A stretch of 64,000 bases of DNA from Saccharina japonica (Eukaryota; Sar; Phaeophyceae; Laminariales; Laminariaceae): the NCBI GenBank assembly GCA_008828725.1, contig MEHQ01000190.1, forward strand, positions 173,731 to 237,730, in the 5' to 3' direction. A program made the position numbers and the translations under genes. The notes under the pieces were generated by a model. That model worked only from the letters and a program-made list of their open reading frames with translations. It had not been told where the DNA came from and did no database searches. Within the stretch, counting starts at the first letter, position 1, and every line of letters begins with the position of its first letter. Positions 11,198 through 24,900 of this stretch are shown here, piece by piece.

Positions 11198-11293
11198 NNN
11201 NNNNNNNNNNNNNNNNNNNNNNNNNNNNNNNNNNNNNNNNNNNNNNNNNNNNNNNNNNNNNNNNNNNNNNNNNNNNNNNNNNNNNNNNNNNNN
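11198..11293. other. Assembly gap of 96 N
   Basis: Unknown bases. The gap is followed directly by an (AAC)n microsatellite (11,294-11,335), so a collapsed simple repeat probably broke the assembly. Confidence 0.99.
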
Positions 11294-11335
<42 letters not shown>

Positions 11336-11605
11336 GCTGTGAGATCGAGGATTTCGTCGAAACTCATATTTGCTAGCTACAATATGTATGACCCTGGACG
11401 AGTTTCCTGGGTTGGGATCTTGTACTACATAATAAGGACATATACAATCCGCAAGTACGCGCGATCGAAGTATTACACTCAGCTAGCAAAGACGAGTGTT
11501 GTTGTTGTTGTTGTTGTTGTTTTTTTTTTTCTTAATATACAGATCTTGCACAGCGCTTCAGAACGGCAGGTTAGGGCCTATCTGATCTAAATGATCCAGA
11601 ATATT

Positions 11606-11850
11606 ACGGGGGACCTTAGAGTAAATAGGGGACCTCGGTAGAGACAAAAAAAAAAAAACTACCTGGTATGGTATATTTACCCTTTTTTACTACAGTAACA
11701 ATATTTGGTTCTATTTACTATGGTCCCCCGTTATAACTAAAATCTACTGCGGGGGATCATAGTGAATAGGACCTAAGGCACTCACAAAAACCTATATATT
11801 TTCCTCTTTTTTACTAACAATATTTGGTTCTATTTGCTATGGTCCCCCGT
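11606..11850. mobile_element. Two adjacent M7 MITEs (ACGGGGGACCATAG ends)
   Basis: Copies at 11,606-11,731 and about 11,749-11,850 each end in CTATGGTCCCCCGT and share AACAATATTTGGTTCTATTT. A third copy is at 19,230-19,342. They are short non-coding inverted-end elements. Confidence 0.7.
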
Positions 11851-12029
11851 AAATCTGATGATCTATCTGATCTGTTCGATGTGTGAAAACGATTTCTGAT
11901 GACCATGCCCGGCCGCTCACCTGAGCTCGTCTCTCGCAGCGGCGGCCTCGGTCGACACTGGAGGTGTTCCCTATCGTGGCACGGGAGCATCGAGTTGCAC
12001 GGGAAGGGGGTGGGTGGTGAAGGCGGGCG

Positions 12030-12540
12030 AGAGCGGTCGCGAGACTACGGCCGACTCAGACGAGCAGAGACCCACACATGGCAAGGGCGCGCTGAAAACA
12101 AGTGCTGACGAAAACCAAGTCGCAAGACTACGGCGGCCGACTCGGACGAGCAGAGACACACACACACATAGCAAGGACGCGCTGAAAACACGTGCTGGCG
12201 AAAACCAAGTCGCAAAACTACGGCCGCCGACTCGGACGAGCAGAGACACGCGCACATAGCAAGGGCGCTTTCTGAAGACAACATGTTGCTCACGAAAGCA
12301 ATTCGCGAGACGAGCAAGAGCGCGCTGGAAACATGTGCTGACGAAAACAAGTCGCAATACTACGGCGGCCGACTCGGACGAGCAGAGACACACGCACACA
12401 GCAAGGGCGCACTGAAAACAACATGTTGCTCACGAAAGCAATTCGCGAGACGAGACTGCGGTCGACTCAGACGAACAGAGACACACACATAGCGGGGCGC
12501 GCTGAAACACGCGCTGACGAAAAACAAGTGCACAAAACAG
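12030..12540. repeat. Minisatellite of about 85-110 bp units
   Basis: At least five units share GACTCGGACGAGCAGAGAC, ACACACATAGCAAGG, GCGCTGAAAACA, GTGCTGACGAAAACCAAGTC and CTACGGC. A longer variant unit carries CATGTTGCTCACGAAAGCAA. Frames are open on both strands only because the unit has few stops. Confidence 0.85.
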
Positions 12541-12562
12541 CAACGCAATCACTGTAGCCTTC

Positions 12563-12793
12563 TAAGGGCCGTTGTTCTCGAAGAGTGTTTCGTCCTAAAT
12601 TTCCCGATTTTCCTGATTAGTAAAAAAGGAATGCTGCGTAAGCGTTCCTGATTTTTTTTCCCTCGGTGAAATTTCCTGACTTCGGAAATCTTTCCTCTTT
12701 CCCCTCTTTTTTGCTGGTTTGTTTTTCAAGAAAAAGGGGAAACTCGGAGAGGGGGGGAGGGGGAAGACCCTAAGCCTTGAAGGCCCTAAGCCT
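12563..12793. mobile_element. MITE-like element, family M14, copy 1
   Basis: TAAGGGCCGTTGTTCTCGAA begins it. Pyrimidine-rich words (ATTTTCCTGATT, TTTTTCAAGAAAAAG) are shared with 19,745-19,959. The right end is GCCCTAAG-rich. Imperfect inverted ends. Confidence 0.6.
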
Positions 12794-12949
12794 TGTTTTG
12801 CTAGAGCACAACCACTACACAGACAATTATGAAAGGCGTAACTCAACTAGCTCTCAAGCAATCAATCGTACGGGGTGAGGATTCCCCCGGGTCTAAACCA
12901 GGAAACGGAGGGTTGCATGCGATAGCTCCCCGCCGCGTTTTTGACATAC

Positions 12950-15900
12950 CTCCGTTGCAGCCCTCTCGAACCAGAGGAGAGCCATATCGTAGTCCACCGG
13001 AAAACCGTGTCCGAAGAGGCACATTTTCCCCAAATACATCATCGAAGGGGCATGGTGCTGTTGCGCCCCCTGGGCGATAAAACACAGGAAAAAGAAGAAG
13101 CAAATCGCATGTTTTGAGCCAGCGTTAGACACGATTGTGGTGTCCCTATTTGACACTCACAAGGGGTGCCGCGCACCGCAAGGAGGATGGGTACCGTACT
13201 GTCTGTTTTCGGGTAGTATGCCATGGAGGTGTCCCGTCTAGACTTTCTCTACAGCCTCTAACGCACGAGCCGGACACGTGCTCACGATATAGGGGTAACA
13301 TTTATTTGGCGACAACATTTCTAACTGCATGGGAGCCCCGCTTACACCCATTCGAAGGAAGCCCCCTCCCCCCCCCCCCCCGAAACTCGATTATCTCCCC
13401 CCCTAGGCCGACTTTTGCAAGTCCGCTGACACTTGCTCGATGTTATAGGGATGCACTTGTTTTTGTCTAGGGGCTCCTGACTTGAGTTTTTTTAGACTTC
13501 AATCCAAACACTGACTTTTTGAGAAAAAAAAAAAAAAAGTGGCAACCCGACGGCCTTAACACTTAAGAACCGGTCCCGCGCATTTGAGGACAAACTGCTC
13601 GGAATTAGCGTGGGATTAGTGTTTCCATTAGCGTGGGATAAGTGTTTCAGTTCTGAGGTATTTGCAATGAATTACATAGCATTGTAAAACGATTATGAAT
13701 GGTGTTTCAACGATAACGCCATATGCGACGCATGCTACGATAGAGGTACGAGCGCTTTTTTGGCTGAAATTTTTCATCAATGATCGGGCTCCTTAACCCA
13801 AAATCGTCGGCCTTTCATTCTTGTGTTGCAATTTTTTTCGTTGTAGATACTCAGGCCATGGGGCTGTTCATCGGGTACGAGTAGCACTTTCATTTCCCTC
13901 GAAAATCATTTTTTTGGGGAATAGTAAACCAGTTTTTGACTTGATATTAGTATACAGATCCTCAAGTGAGGAGCCTCAGAAAAAGCATGGTGCACCTCTA
14001 CCGTAGCATGCNGCATGCTACGGTAGAGGTGCACCATGCTTTTTCTGAGGCTCCTCACTTGAGGATCTGTATACTAATATCAAGTCAAAAACTGGTTTAC
14101 TATTCCCCAAAAAAATGATTTTCGAGGGAAATGAAAGTGCTACTCGTACCCGATGAACAGCCCCATGGCCTGAGTATCTACAACGAAAAAAATTGCAACA
14201 CAAGAATGAAAGGCCGACGATTTTGGGTTAAGGAGCCCGATCATTGATGAAAAATTTCAGCCAAAAAAGCGCTCGTACCTCTATCGTAGCATGCGTCGCA
14301 TATGGCGTTATCGTTGAAAACACCATTCATCAATCGTTTTAAGCAATGCTATGTAATTCATTGCAAATACCTCAAGAACTGAAACACTTATCCCACGACT
14401 AATGGAAACACTAATCCACGCTAATCCGGAGCAGTTTGTCCTCAAATGCGCGGACCGGTTCTTAAGTGTTAAGGCCGTCGGGTTGCCACTTTTTTTTTTT
14501 TTTTCTCAAAAAGTCAGTGTTTGGATTGAAGTCTAAAAAAACTCAAGTCAGGAGCCCCTAGACAAAAACAAGTGCATCCCTATAACATCGAGCAAGTGTC
14601 AGCGGACTTGCAAAAGTCGGCCTAGGGGGGGAGATAATCGAGTTTCGGGGGGGGGGGGGGAGGGGGCTTCCTTCGAATGGGTGTAAGCGGGGGTAGAGGG
14701 TTTAACGGGGTCGATGGTTTTACGCGGACGGGGCAGGGCCGAGTCAATGAGTACGAATCAAAGCATAAATCCTTGTGTGTAGGTCACCAGCACACGCCGT
14801 TCACCACCGTTTTCAGGTTGGAAGGAAGGCTTTCTCAACAGCAACAGAGGATGACAATGCCAGAGAGGCAGGCTCTATAAGTGCAGGGTTTACGGTGCCG
14901 CTCAATTATTTCGCTACGGCTCTTTTTTGGCCCACTGTTGAGTATAGGCCACTCCGCTAAGTGGCTCTGAACTTCACAAGAAAAAGCTTGGAATCGATTA
15001 AAACGTTTCGTTGGTGCAGCGTAACAATGCAATGCCCTGGCGGTGCACATCGCAAAACCAAAAAAGGCATAAACGCTCACCTCTCAGCTGCAAGGCGACA
15101 GAGTACTCGCTCGGCCGCGTGGGGGCTCTGATCGACTGAATAACAAAACAAGGACCAAAAAGTGACCCCCCTACCGTACCGCCAGTTTTTATTTACACAC
15201 CGTTTTCAGTTGGCAGGAAGGTTTTCCCAACAGGGGACAATGCCAGAGAGGCAGGCTCTAGAGTTTCATTACTTTTAAGTTCGGGGGGTTATGGTGCCGC
15301 TCAACTATTTCACTACGGCACTTTGTTTACATGTGATAGACATATATCCCAGTCTAATGTCAAGTAATTTGTTCCCGAAACCGGAGTGCGGTCCCACTTT
15401 AAGGGGTTAGCGTGGTGGCCTGACCTTTTGGAAGTGGATGACGGCGCCGCTGAGGTCTTGCGCGAAGCCCCGACCGTGAGCTTTCATCAGGCCGAGGTGG
15501 TAGTTCGACTCGGCCAGCCCCTGTGCCGCCGCGAGCGAGTGCCACTGAGCCGCTCTCCGTTGGTCTTTACTCACCCCTAGCCCGTACTCGTGCGCGACTC
15601 CTGCGCCCGATTAGAAAACCCCCCAAAAAAAATATGTAAAATCGCGATTGGTGAGCGGAAATGGTGAATGTGTTGCAACCCAACGCAGAGCAATATATCC
15701 CAACCGAGTATGGGTCCCAACCAAGCATGAATGATGAGCACGGCATGACAAGTGCGAAACGCCACGGTCAATAAGTGGCTTATCGCTCCCGCCCATCTGA
15801 GAATACGTGCTCGGTTGGAGAGGCATGGGCAGAAGGTTTGTTGCCCCCCCGCACCAACCTCAACCACCAAAGACTCTACATCAGTAGCTGTTGGTTACTT

Positions 15901-18900
15901 ATTCCCACTGGCGTGGTTAATCGCGCGACTAAGTAGACAGGTGACTAAGTGGCACTGGCCTACTTAGTCACGTGACTAAATAGGCGAATGAATAGTGATA
16001 TATATAACCAACAACAGTCACAACTGAGTGGGCCAGTGGGTAGTTCCATAGAACAAACAGTAGCTCTAGAATATCACCCAAGTAGAGGTGTAAACCCAAA
16101 CGCATGTTGCCCCTGCACACATCTCAAAGACCAAGAGCGCTATATTATACTTGAGTATATACTGTACGAGGTATACACCGGCAGGTCTATAATCTCACCC
16201 AAGTAGTGCTGGCCTCTCGCGTTGCCCGTGGCAGCCGCACGATGGAACCACTGCCCATGGGGCACAGCACCACCGCGCCGGATTTTTTCCGAGAGGTTTT
16301 CATGAAAGATCGGTACAAACGACGAAGAGCAGCGAGATACATGTTTGGTTGGTGCGTGTAGCAAGAAATAGACGCGGCGTAGACTGGGGAGGTCTACGGC
16401 TGAGACTGGGGAGGTCTACGGCTGATGGGCATGTATGGCAGGATAATGTTGAGGACATCAAGATGTATAAAGGGTGTCCAAGAGGAGGAGGAGGAGGAGG
16501 ATGTAGAGTCAGGCGTGAAGACAACCGTTGTTGGAACCGCACAGTTGATCCTTGGTTTCGACACTTGGATTGGGGGGGGGGCGTACAAGGGGAAGGTAAT
16601 GGCGGGAAATACTGGCATAACCATGTGGTTCACGCCACCTCTGGTGCTTTGTCCGATGAAGAACCTAAACACACGAAAAAATCCCGGTTAAGAGCGTGTC
16701 CGATATGGACTGCCTTGCCCTTCAAGGTTAGCCTGTCGGTAGTTACAACTGTGGTGTTCCCATATGCTATTCAATCCCGGTGTCCCTATACTTCGCATAC
16801 TACAAACATAGGAGGATAAGACGTTGACGTTTCTCCTCTTGCGACTGCCCTTTCCCCTGTCTCTTCGGTATATTGCGAGTGTACTACTGCCTGTACGCGT
16901 CGTCCGTACCTTGTTTGCCTCGTCGAAATCAACGTTCCCGACCCCTTTCCCCTCGTAGTGCATCCTGATGGACAGCGGCGCAAGAAGCGGCAGCGGTGGG
17001 CTTACGTTAGCTCGCCCGAACTGCCTCGAGTCGCGACATCGGCGACAAGTGACGTCTTTCCTTGGTCCGGCTTAACCCAACAGCCCAGAGAAGGAGTTTT
17101 AGTACCTGGTATATACGTTTTGTTTTTTGTTTTTGATCCTCCGGTGGATTGGCAAAAACAACTAAAGCTTAAGCTCTCCACACTTGTACTATTTAAAAAT
17201 ACCTGTCGTGCGTCAATTAACGACACGCAGCCGGTGAGTCGCTGCAGGCAATATGATCGCTTTTACCCTGCTCGCTAGCCACGGCTTAATCCCTCACATC
17301 AAAGGGCGAGATAAACAGCTATACCAGGAGCACAGTAGCATTTCCGTATAACTTTCAGAACCGTACCCGTCATGGTGGAAACTCTCCACCGCTTGGTGAC
17401 GCCCCTAGCTCAAGTTTTATTCCATTTTGTTTTCATCATCGTAACATTTACCGCCCGGCTCAGCTTTTAGGGGGTTTTATCCCTAGCGTCTTTCTGAACA
17501 AGTCGTGATCACAGGTGTCGCCCCGCCCCCCTCCTCCCCGCCCCGGGTCACTGCGCCCTTTGTTTTTATGCGCCCAGCGTATTTCACACTATTCCCACCT
17601 GCTTCATCGACTTTACATTATAGCAGCCTTCGTCATCCTCGCCTTCGCACCCGTTTGCTCGCCACTTTTGTCCCGCTTTTTCCGTAGCCGAGTTGTCTCG
17701 TCGCCCCCATCCTCGTTGCAACCCATCTGTACCCCCCCCCCCGCCACCCCCCCCTCCCTTCTGGTTCACCGACTTGACTCTTACCGTATCACAATTACCC
17801 ATTACTCGCTGCGCATACGCTTTCACAGCAATCGTTCCCAAACGTCAGCTACTTTAGAGCTTTCTTACTCAGCCTTAGAGTCAACCATTCGTGAGGAGCT
17901 CTGGTGGACATGTCGGCTTGACAAGCGTGCCACCATCATGAGGTATTGGGTTTGTGCCGTTATCACCAGGGAGGGAGGGGTGGGGGGGGCGTACTCATTT
18001 GTTGCTTGCCTTAGTCATTTGACCATTGACCACGCATCCCTTCGAGACGGAGCACCGTTCCTACTCCTAATAGAGACACCTCCAACACTGTGGGCGCTCA
18101 TTACGTTGTTTCCATAAATTACAAAGAAACGGTTTGCTAATTTGATCCCCTTCCTGTTTCGCCCCTGTGGCCACCATCTATCTCCTAAGATAGCGATCGT
18201 TTTCTCGCTACATTTAGTGTATCAAACTCTCCATGTCACACGTCGCTATTTTCTCATCTCCTCCTCTACACATCCCTTTCCTCCTTGTACCTTTCACATT
18301 CTCCCACTATGTGAATTTATATTTATCCTCTGCTTGGGGGGGGGGTCTGTCTATTCTACAAGCGATGCTACAAACAATCCCCCCGCGCTGTTGCACCGCT
18401 GAGATGAAAAAAATTAAAAAGGTTTCGAGCGCACCTTCCCAGAAGCCACATGGATTCCGCGTGGCCTTCTGCAGCCGCAAGCCTGAACCAGGCCGCCGCC
18501 GCGCCAAAGTCTCGACTCCCCCCTGACAAGGAGGACGAGATGCATCAAGAAATTGAGCGTGACGTACTGCCTGCACACAGCGTCAGGTTGCCAAAATCTT
18601 TAACAAAATCCAGGGATTTCAAGTCACCCACATAGTTGTCGTGCACGCTATATACGTGACAGCACCTCAGAATTTGGGAGTTGTGTGGGTTTCAGGCCCG
18701 AGTTTTGGACGAATGTAAGAGATCGGCCACTTGTCTACTGCAAATTAGAGTAGGATGCAGTCTGCCGGACATTATAATTTGAGCCTGGGAGCCTGGCCCA
18801 GCGGAAGAGGTAGTGAGGCGTGGAAGTGTGGAGGGCGTGAAGGGAAGCAAGGCCGGATGAGGAGGGACGGGTTCCGCGTTATAATCCCCGAGATGATATG

Positions 18901-21900
18901 CGTGTTATACTCAAGCTAGGTTTCGTAACGTAGGCAGAACCCCGAGATGATAAACGTGTTTTACGCAAGCTAGGTTTTGTATCGTGGGTAGAAGCCTGAG
19001 ACAATAAGCGCGTTTTACGCGAGCTAGGTTTTGTAACGTGGTTATAAGCCCCTACCTGGTATATGGTATGCGTGGTTTGCGGAAGCTAGGTTTTTTGTAG
19101 CGCGTGTCCACACGCGGGACGCTCCAACGCCGCACAGGCATTCTTGGTGGTATAGCATGGCTACAATTGTACAATAACGAGCACTCGGTCGGTGGAAGAG
19201 AGGAGTGCCAAGGATGGGTTTTACTATTTACGGGGGGGCCATAGTAAGTAGGACCAAACATTGGTAGTAAAAATAGGTAAAATACGCAGTTTTTTGTGTG
19301 TAGCGTAGCTTCTATTTACTAGTATTTACTATGGTCCCCCGTAATAATGCACTGTGCAGAACCCTACAGTATATATATGAGTCTAATTCCAAGTAAATTG
19401 TCTCTACAACGGGACTGCACTCCTAACTACTAAAGGGGGTTAACCTCGAATTGGGGGGAATGTCCCAAGATGTATCATCTGGTGCTACTGACCGCAGCCG
19501 GCGGCATGTCCAGCATCTCCTCTGAAGCATATAGCATAGCGCACATCACGCACGAAAAACTCCCAGACTACCGAAGGTTCCACGTCTGAAATGGCGACAA
19601 GACAAGAAAAAAAAGGAGACTTAAATGTATTCCATGTCTCGTCGTCAAGTCAGAAAGCTCGGGGAGAATGTACCAGGCACATGAATGTAGGCACTGTAGC
19701 GAGACCATCGGGTAGGTCACAATCTGGTGATCTTTTCTACAGCTTAGGGCCGTTGTTATCGAACAGACTTTGTTCTATATGTTTCCTGATTTTCCTGTTT
19801 TTTATTTTCCTAAAAGAGGAAATCTAAGCGTTCCAGATTTTTTCCGTCTATTTTTTTTTCTGATTCAAGAAACTTTTTCTCCTTTTCCTCCTTTGTTTTT
19901 CAAGAAAAAGAGGAAAATCAGGGGGGGGAGGACCTTCGATAACGAAGGCTCTTGGCCCCTTTATAACCGCATCCAAATTTTGGGTGGACAAAAAACCTGG
20001 ATTTAGTGTGTGTGGCAATTTGTTGTGGTAGCAAAAGGGCTACAAGTAACTCGTGCTGGTTTCGCTTGTCCCAACGGTGCGCGGTCGTCTCACCTCGCCC
20101 GTGGAGGAGCATCACTCCCAACGCCGCCATGGCCTCAAGGTGCCTTAACTCCGCCGCTTTTCGGATGCACTCCAACGCCTTGACGGCATCTGGGGATACT
20201 GATATCCCGTACAGTTTCAGCAGCCCTAAAAAGTATAGAGAGTCTGCAGCCCGCATGCACACGGACAGGTACAAGCACGCAAGGTGCACAGGAGAAACGC
20301 GCAAGCTCAGTCTCGTTTTATCGGCGGTATTAGTTGTGCGGCCTCTGGTGGCTTACGCAACGGAGCGGCCCACGGTAGAGAGTGCACTGTTGCCCGAATA
20401 TGCCACTTGACAACTCTGACACTGTATGTGTCGCAAGTGCTGTGCTTGCTGTGTGCCGTTCCGATAGTGCGGACACCGAAAATGTCGTGGTAGGTGCCGG
20501 AGCCACGCACAGCGCTGGAATCGAAAACGGTGGGTTGTTGCCTTAACCATTTTTGTTTAGAACCCTTACGTAACCTCACATATACGAGCTTCCTGGCAAA
20601 AGCGTGTGCCAGCCTGGAAAGTGCTATGAAGGGGTGGCGATACTGACTCAAGGGTTTGGCCCACAAATACGTTTTAATGTCAAAAAGTTGCTCAAGCTTA
20701 CCGACTCGACAACGGTTCCGTTTTGTTCGGATGCCTTTCTGGGTAAAACAACAGAAATGTCACTCCCCCCCTCGTACACCCCCACCGGCTAATGTTGCAA
20801 GGGTGTGCTTGGTAGGGTATATGTACATACTCTGGATGAAACCGAATATACACCCAGGTGTGACCAATATAACCAGGTTTGGAACTCGGCTGTGACCGAT
20901 ATGACCAGCTTTGGAACCCGAGTATGACCAATGTAGCCAGGTTTTGTACCCGGATACCCCAGAGTACACATACACCCTACTAAACACCAACTGTTTACTA
21001 GTAATGTTGCAAACCTTGGACATATCGTGATATAGACCATCTCGTTCCTCACTTGCAGTTGTGAGTGGTTGCGCGGGGTCTGCATAGTACATCTCCAGCC
21101 CAGGAAACATGTGCTAGGGTTGCAACATGAGCTACAGATCATGAAATATCGGGAATAGGTTTGCCTTAAAAATATCTAGATTAAAAAGTTGGGATCGATG
21201 GTCTGTCCGATGTGTGTGTTGTTGTGCGTCGAGGAGGCGTCCCAGCGACCACCCACACCCGTGGGACATGTGCCAGGGCGCCAACACTTCTTACAACAAA
21301 GCAGTCCGAAAAATGCCTCAACTAAAAAAAAGGCCGCTCGAGTGATTCGAGGAGGGATCCTTGCCTTTCACGGTGCTACGAAGGCAGCACGCAGTGGCAT
21401 GAAACAACAACGAGTGAGTAAACTAGTGTATTGTGTGAGCACAGTTGCTTATAGTGGTACCGTACCCTCTAGCCTTTCAGGGCAGTCACTGCAGCAAGCA
21501 CCAGATATCGTCTTTTTTTCGCTACTCTATTAGCCAGCTCAAGTCAGACATGAAAATACAGTACCTCGATTTCCCTGGTCCGCCGCCTGTATGACAGATT
21601 GAACCACAGAAATCGGCACCTCGTGCCCGCGCGTGAGCCCTAACTCCTTCCCCAGCTCGTAGTCTAAACCTCCCGCGAGTGAGCCTGATCCCGATGATGA
21701 TGATGACGATGGCCGCTGCACTGACGCTGGGGTCTGCACGCGATCACGAACAACGACGGGACCAGCCAAAAGAAAGCAGTCAGCCACCCCGAACGTTAGA
21801 CCATATCGTAGTCGTTGAATGTTTGTCTGTGCCCAGCAGGCAACTTGAGGTCCGTGTTGGGGTTAAACGCTACCCTCCCGGAGTGGTTCAAGCAGCTTTC

Positions 21901-24900
21901 GTCTTTGTCCGAGAGCTACATAAGTCGGCATTTTCTTCCTTTTGTTGTGAATAGAAAGCACTGCTGTACAGTACGTAGTACAGGACGTCTACAGTGCAGC
22001 AGCTTTAGTAAGAAAGAGGGTTGCTGCTCGCCCAGGCCGGATGTTTCGTGTTGGGAAAAAAAAAGCAATTCCTGTATATCTCGTAGTGGTTCCCGAATTT
22101 TGTATGTTCTTGTCAATCTCAGCCCGTCCTTGTTCGTGCTTATCTTCTAATTACTGCAGATGTCATATGGTACTGATGTACCGGTATGCCGCTGTGCTCC
22201 CCAGCCGCCATGTACTCAAAGCTAGACGCGTGCTACGACAGAGATAGCACTTTTTGGCTGAAATTATTTCTGAATGATCTATTAAAGGCTCCTTAACCCA
22301 AACTCGGCGGACTGTCATTTTTTTTGCTGCAATAGTGTTCCTTGTTTGCTTCGGCCATGGGATTTTCAATCGGATACGTAGCACTTTTACTTTCCTCCCT
22401 TAATGATCACTTTGGGGTGAGGTGTAGAGCTCTTCAAGTGACCACCCTTAGAAGGCAAAAACATGGTGCACCTCTCTATCGTAGCATGCGTCCCTAACAA
22501 AGGGGCGCCACGAAACGACGTATGTATGCGTGCTGGTATGCATCCAGTACCGGGCAGCTACTGGGGAAACGGGAAATCTATTTCAGACTGGACTTCTTGC
22601 TTTCAGAACGGGTATCGTTGCTCCCAAATTTGTTATTTTTTCCGTAAATATCAGCCTTGCCTTTCGTATTGCTCGTTCTATCATTACCCCTATATATCCC
22701 CGCCGCAATCGTTTTTTGGGACAAAACACTTGGAATTACTGTAGGCTTGTAAAAACTTCGCAACATTAGTTGTAACAGGGATGTCCTGTGCTGTACGTAC
22801 GTATACTCAAACACGCTAGCTGCGAGTCTTGCGGGCCTTGTCAGTGGCACTGCTGTAGATCCTACAACAAGCCACGCGACCGGGTGGCTTATTACTAGTA
22901 TGTAGCGCAGAAATCAGCCGTCTGCTCGTCACGAGCTCATGTTCGTTCACTAACGGGTAGGGCGTAGGGCCTTAGTGTTCAACGCTTTTTTTGCAACACG
23001 AGAATAAAAGTCCGAGGATTTTGGGTTATAACCCCTTAAGAACTGGTCCCACACATTTGGGGACAAACTACTTGGAATTAGTGTGGGATTTTTTTCAGTT
23101 CTGAATGGGTTAAGGAGCCCCCTCCGTCATTCAGAAAACGTTGCAGCCAAAAAAAGTATACCTCTATCGCAGCACGCCGCGTCCATATAGTTGGGTCTGA
23201 TTACTACTTACTGCACGTTCCCCCAACTACTTTTACTGTGAGTAACTATAGTACTGCAGTTGGCGACTTTGTTGTCAGCCAACTCGCAGTCCTGCCGGTC
23301 TAATGGGAGAACTCAACGAAGGCCTGCCCGACGCATTGCTCTGCGCACGAGGAAGGACGCTGGTTTCAGATAAAGTTGATGCTTGCGATTGTTATAAGGA
23401 TTACCCTTGGCTGGGTAATCGATCGATCTTTTACCCCTATAGCTCAGCAGGTAATACCTTCACATTTAGCGTCGTCGGCAGGACACGGATTCGAATCTCA
23501 CTGCGAACGTTTCTTTTATAGAAACGCTCGCGCGTGCGTCCCTAGAAAACACGTCTCCCTGGTTCCCCAGGTATTGAAACGAAGCGGGTAGGTCAACGTA
23601 CGGCCGTATACGGTACCGACGTCCCAAATATCCCGCCGTTCAGAGGGGGGGGGAAGTATTGCAAGGATTACCCTGGGCTGGGTAGTCGACCGATCTTTTA
23701 CCCCTATACTGTAGCTCAGTAGGTAATACCCTCACACTATACATAAATACATACCGTACGCAGGTAAGTGTGATGTGTGTTAAACAGTAACACTTGTGCG
23801 TAGCGGCAAGACACTGGTTAACCGAACAGGCGAAATCTGATAATGTAAGCACAGCGCGACATGAGGCAGGAACTCCGGGCAGCCACGGACCCACACTGCG
23901 AGTACGTATCCTATGGTACGTAAGTTTTGTACTAAAGCCTCAGGAGCCCGGGAGGGCATGAACATATGTGAAGGGATAACATGAAGAGTACTACTGTCAG
24001 CTACTGTACGTAAAAAACAGAGGACTCTGCTCTACGTACTGGTAGTGCGTTCGCAGCTGGTACACATCAGCATCAGTACAGTAGTACCAGGTAGCATTTT
24101 AATAGTAGTTCTACTGTTTGCTGTACCTCATGATCGCGTTCTCTACGAGTAAGAATCCCGGTATACGACGTCCGTCAACGGGAAAGCTACGGCTAGAATT
24201 GAAACCTCCGCGATCATTCGATCCAACAAGATCCAAAATTGGAAAACACGGCTTCAACAACGTTGATATACTTCCAAGTACTGAGTACCAGGTATTGAGA
24301 TACCTTTGCTTGACCAGCGGGGCGCGGCGAGCCCTACCGCCGTGTGCCTTGTTATGTGTGGCCCTTGAGATATCGAGCTCTGGGCCCCTGCTACATAATA
24401 CGACGAGTACCGCTGCGTCAGAGTACCGGAGCACGTGTGTGCTGCTTCTGCACTCATTCGCATACATGCTACTGCACGTAGACGGTACGAGTATGGTGGT
24501 GAAATGTATCTTTTATCTTCCTCGCCTATAGATACTCGTACGGCAACCCGAGCACGACAGCGAACGCACAACAGTTAGCACTCTCGCTGAAGTGGCAACT
24601 TTAACCCTTCAGCACCTTTGGTAGGTGTCCACCCTGCCTAACCGTCAAAATATTCCTGCTCGCCTGATCGTTGCTGCCGTGGCTGGAAGGTCTAATGTAT
24701 TCGACTTGCGCGACTGTTGGAGGTCGAGGAGCAATATCATCTCGTTTTGGATCCAAGCCAACGTCCCGCTCCATATCTTCATAGGTCTTGCTCTGGTGGC
24801 CACCAGCCTTACAACAGACGGGGCCGGGGAAGCTAAGAGCCGTTACAACAAAAACGAGCAGGCGAAGCAAGCGAAGCCGAGTCTTAGCTCTCGTGTGCGC

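Noticed and set aside
11899-11975. Ninth SEL1L exon ending at CTCAG|GTGAGC on the minus strand
   Set aside because: Donor is good and phase fits, but the 16 residues do not resemble a Sel1 repeat, and the plus strand also shows splice-like signals.
23430-23510. tRNA gene
   Set aside because: A and B boxes are present but no acceptor or anticodon stem forms.
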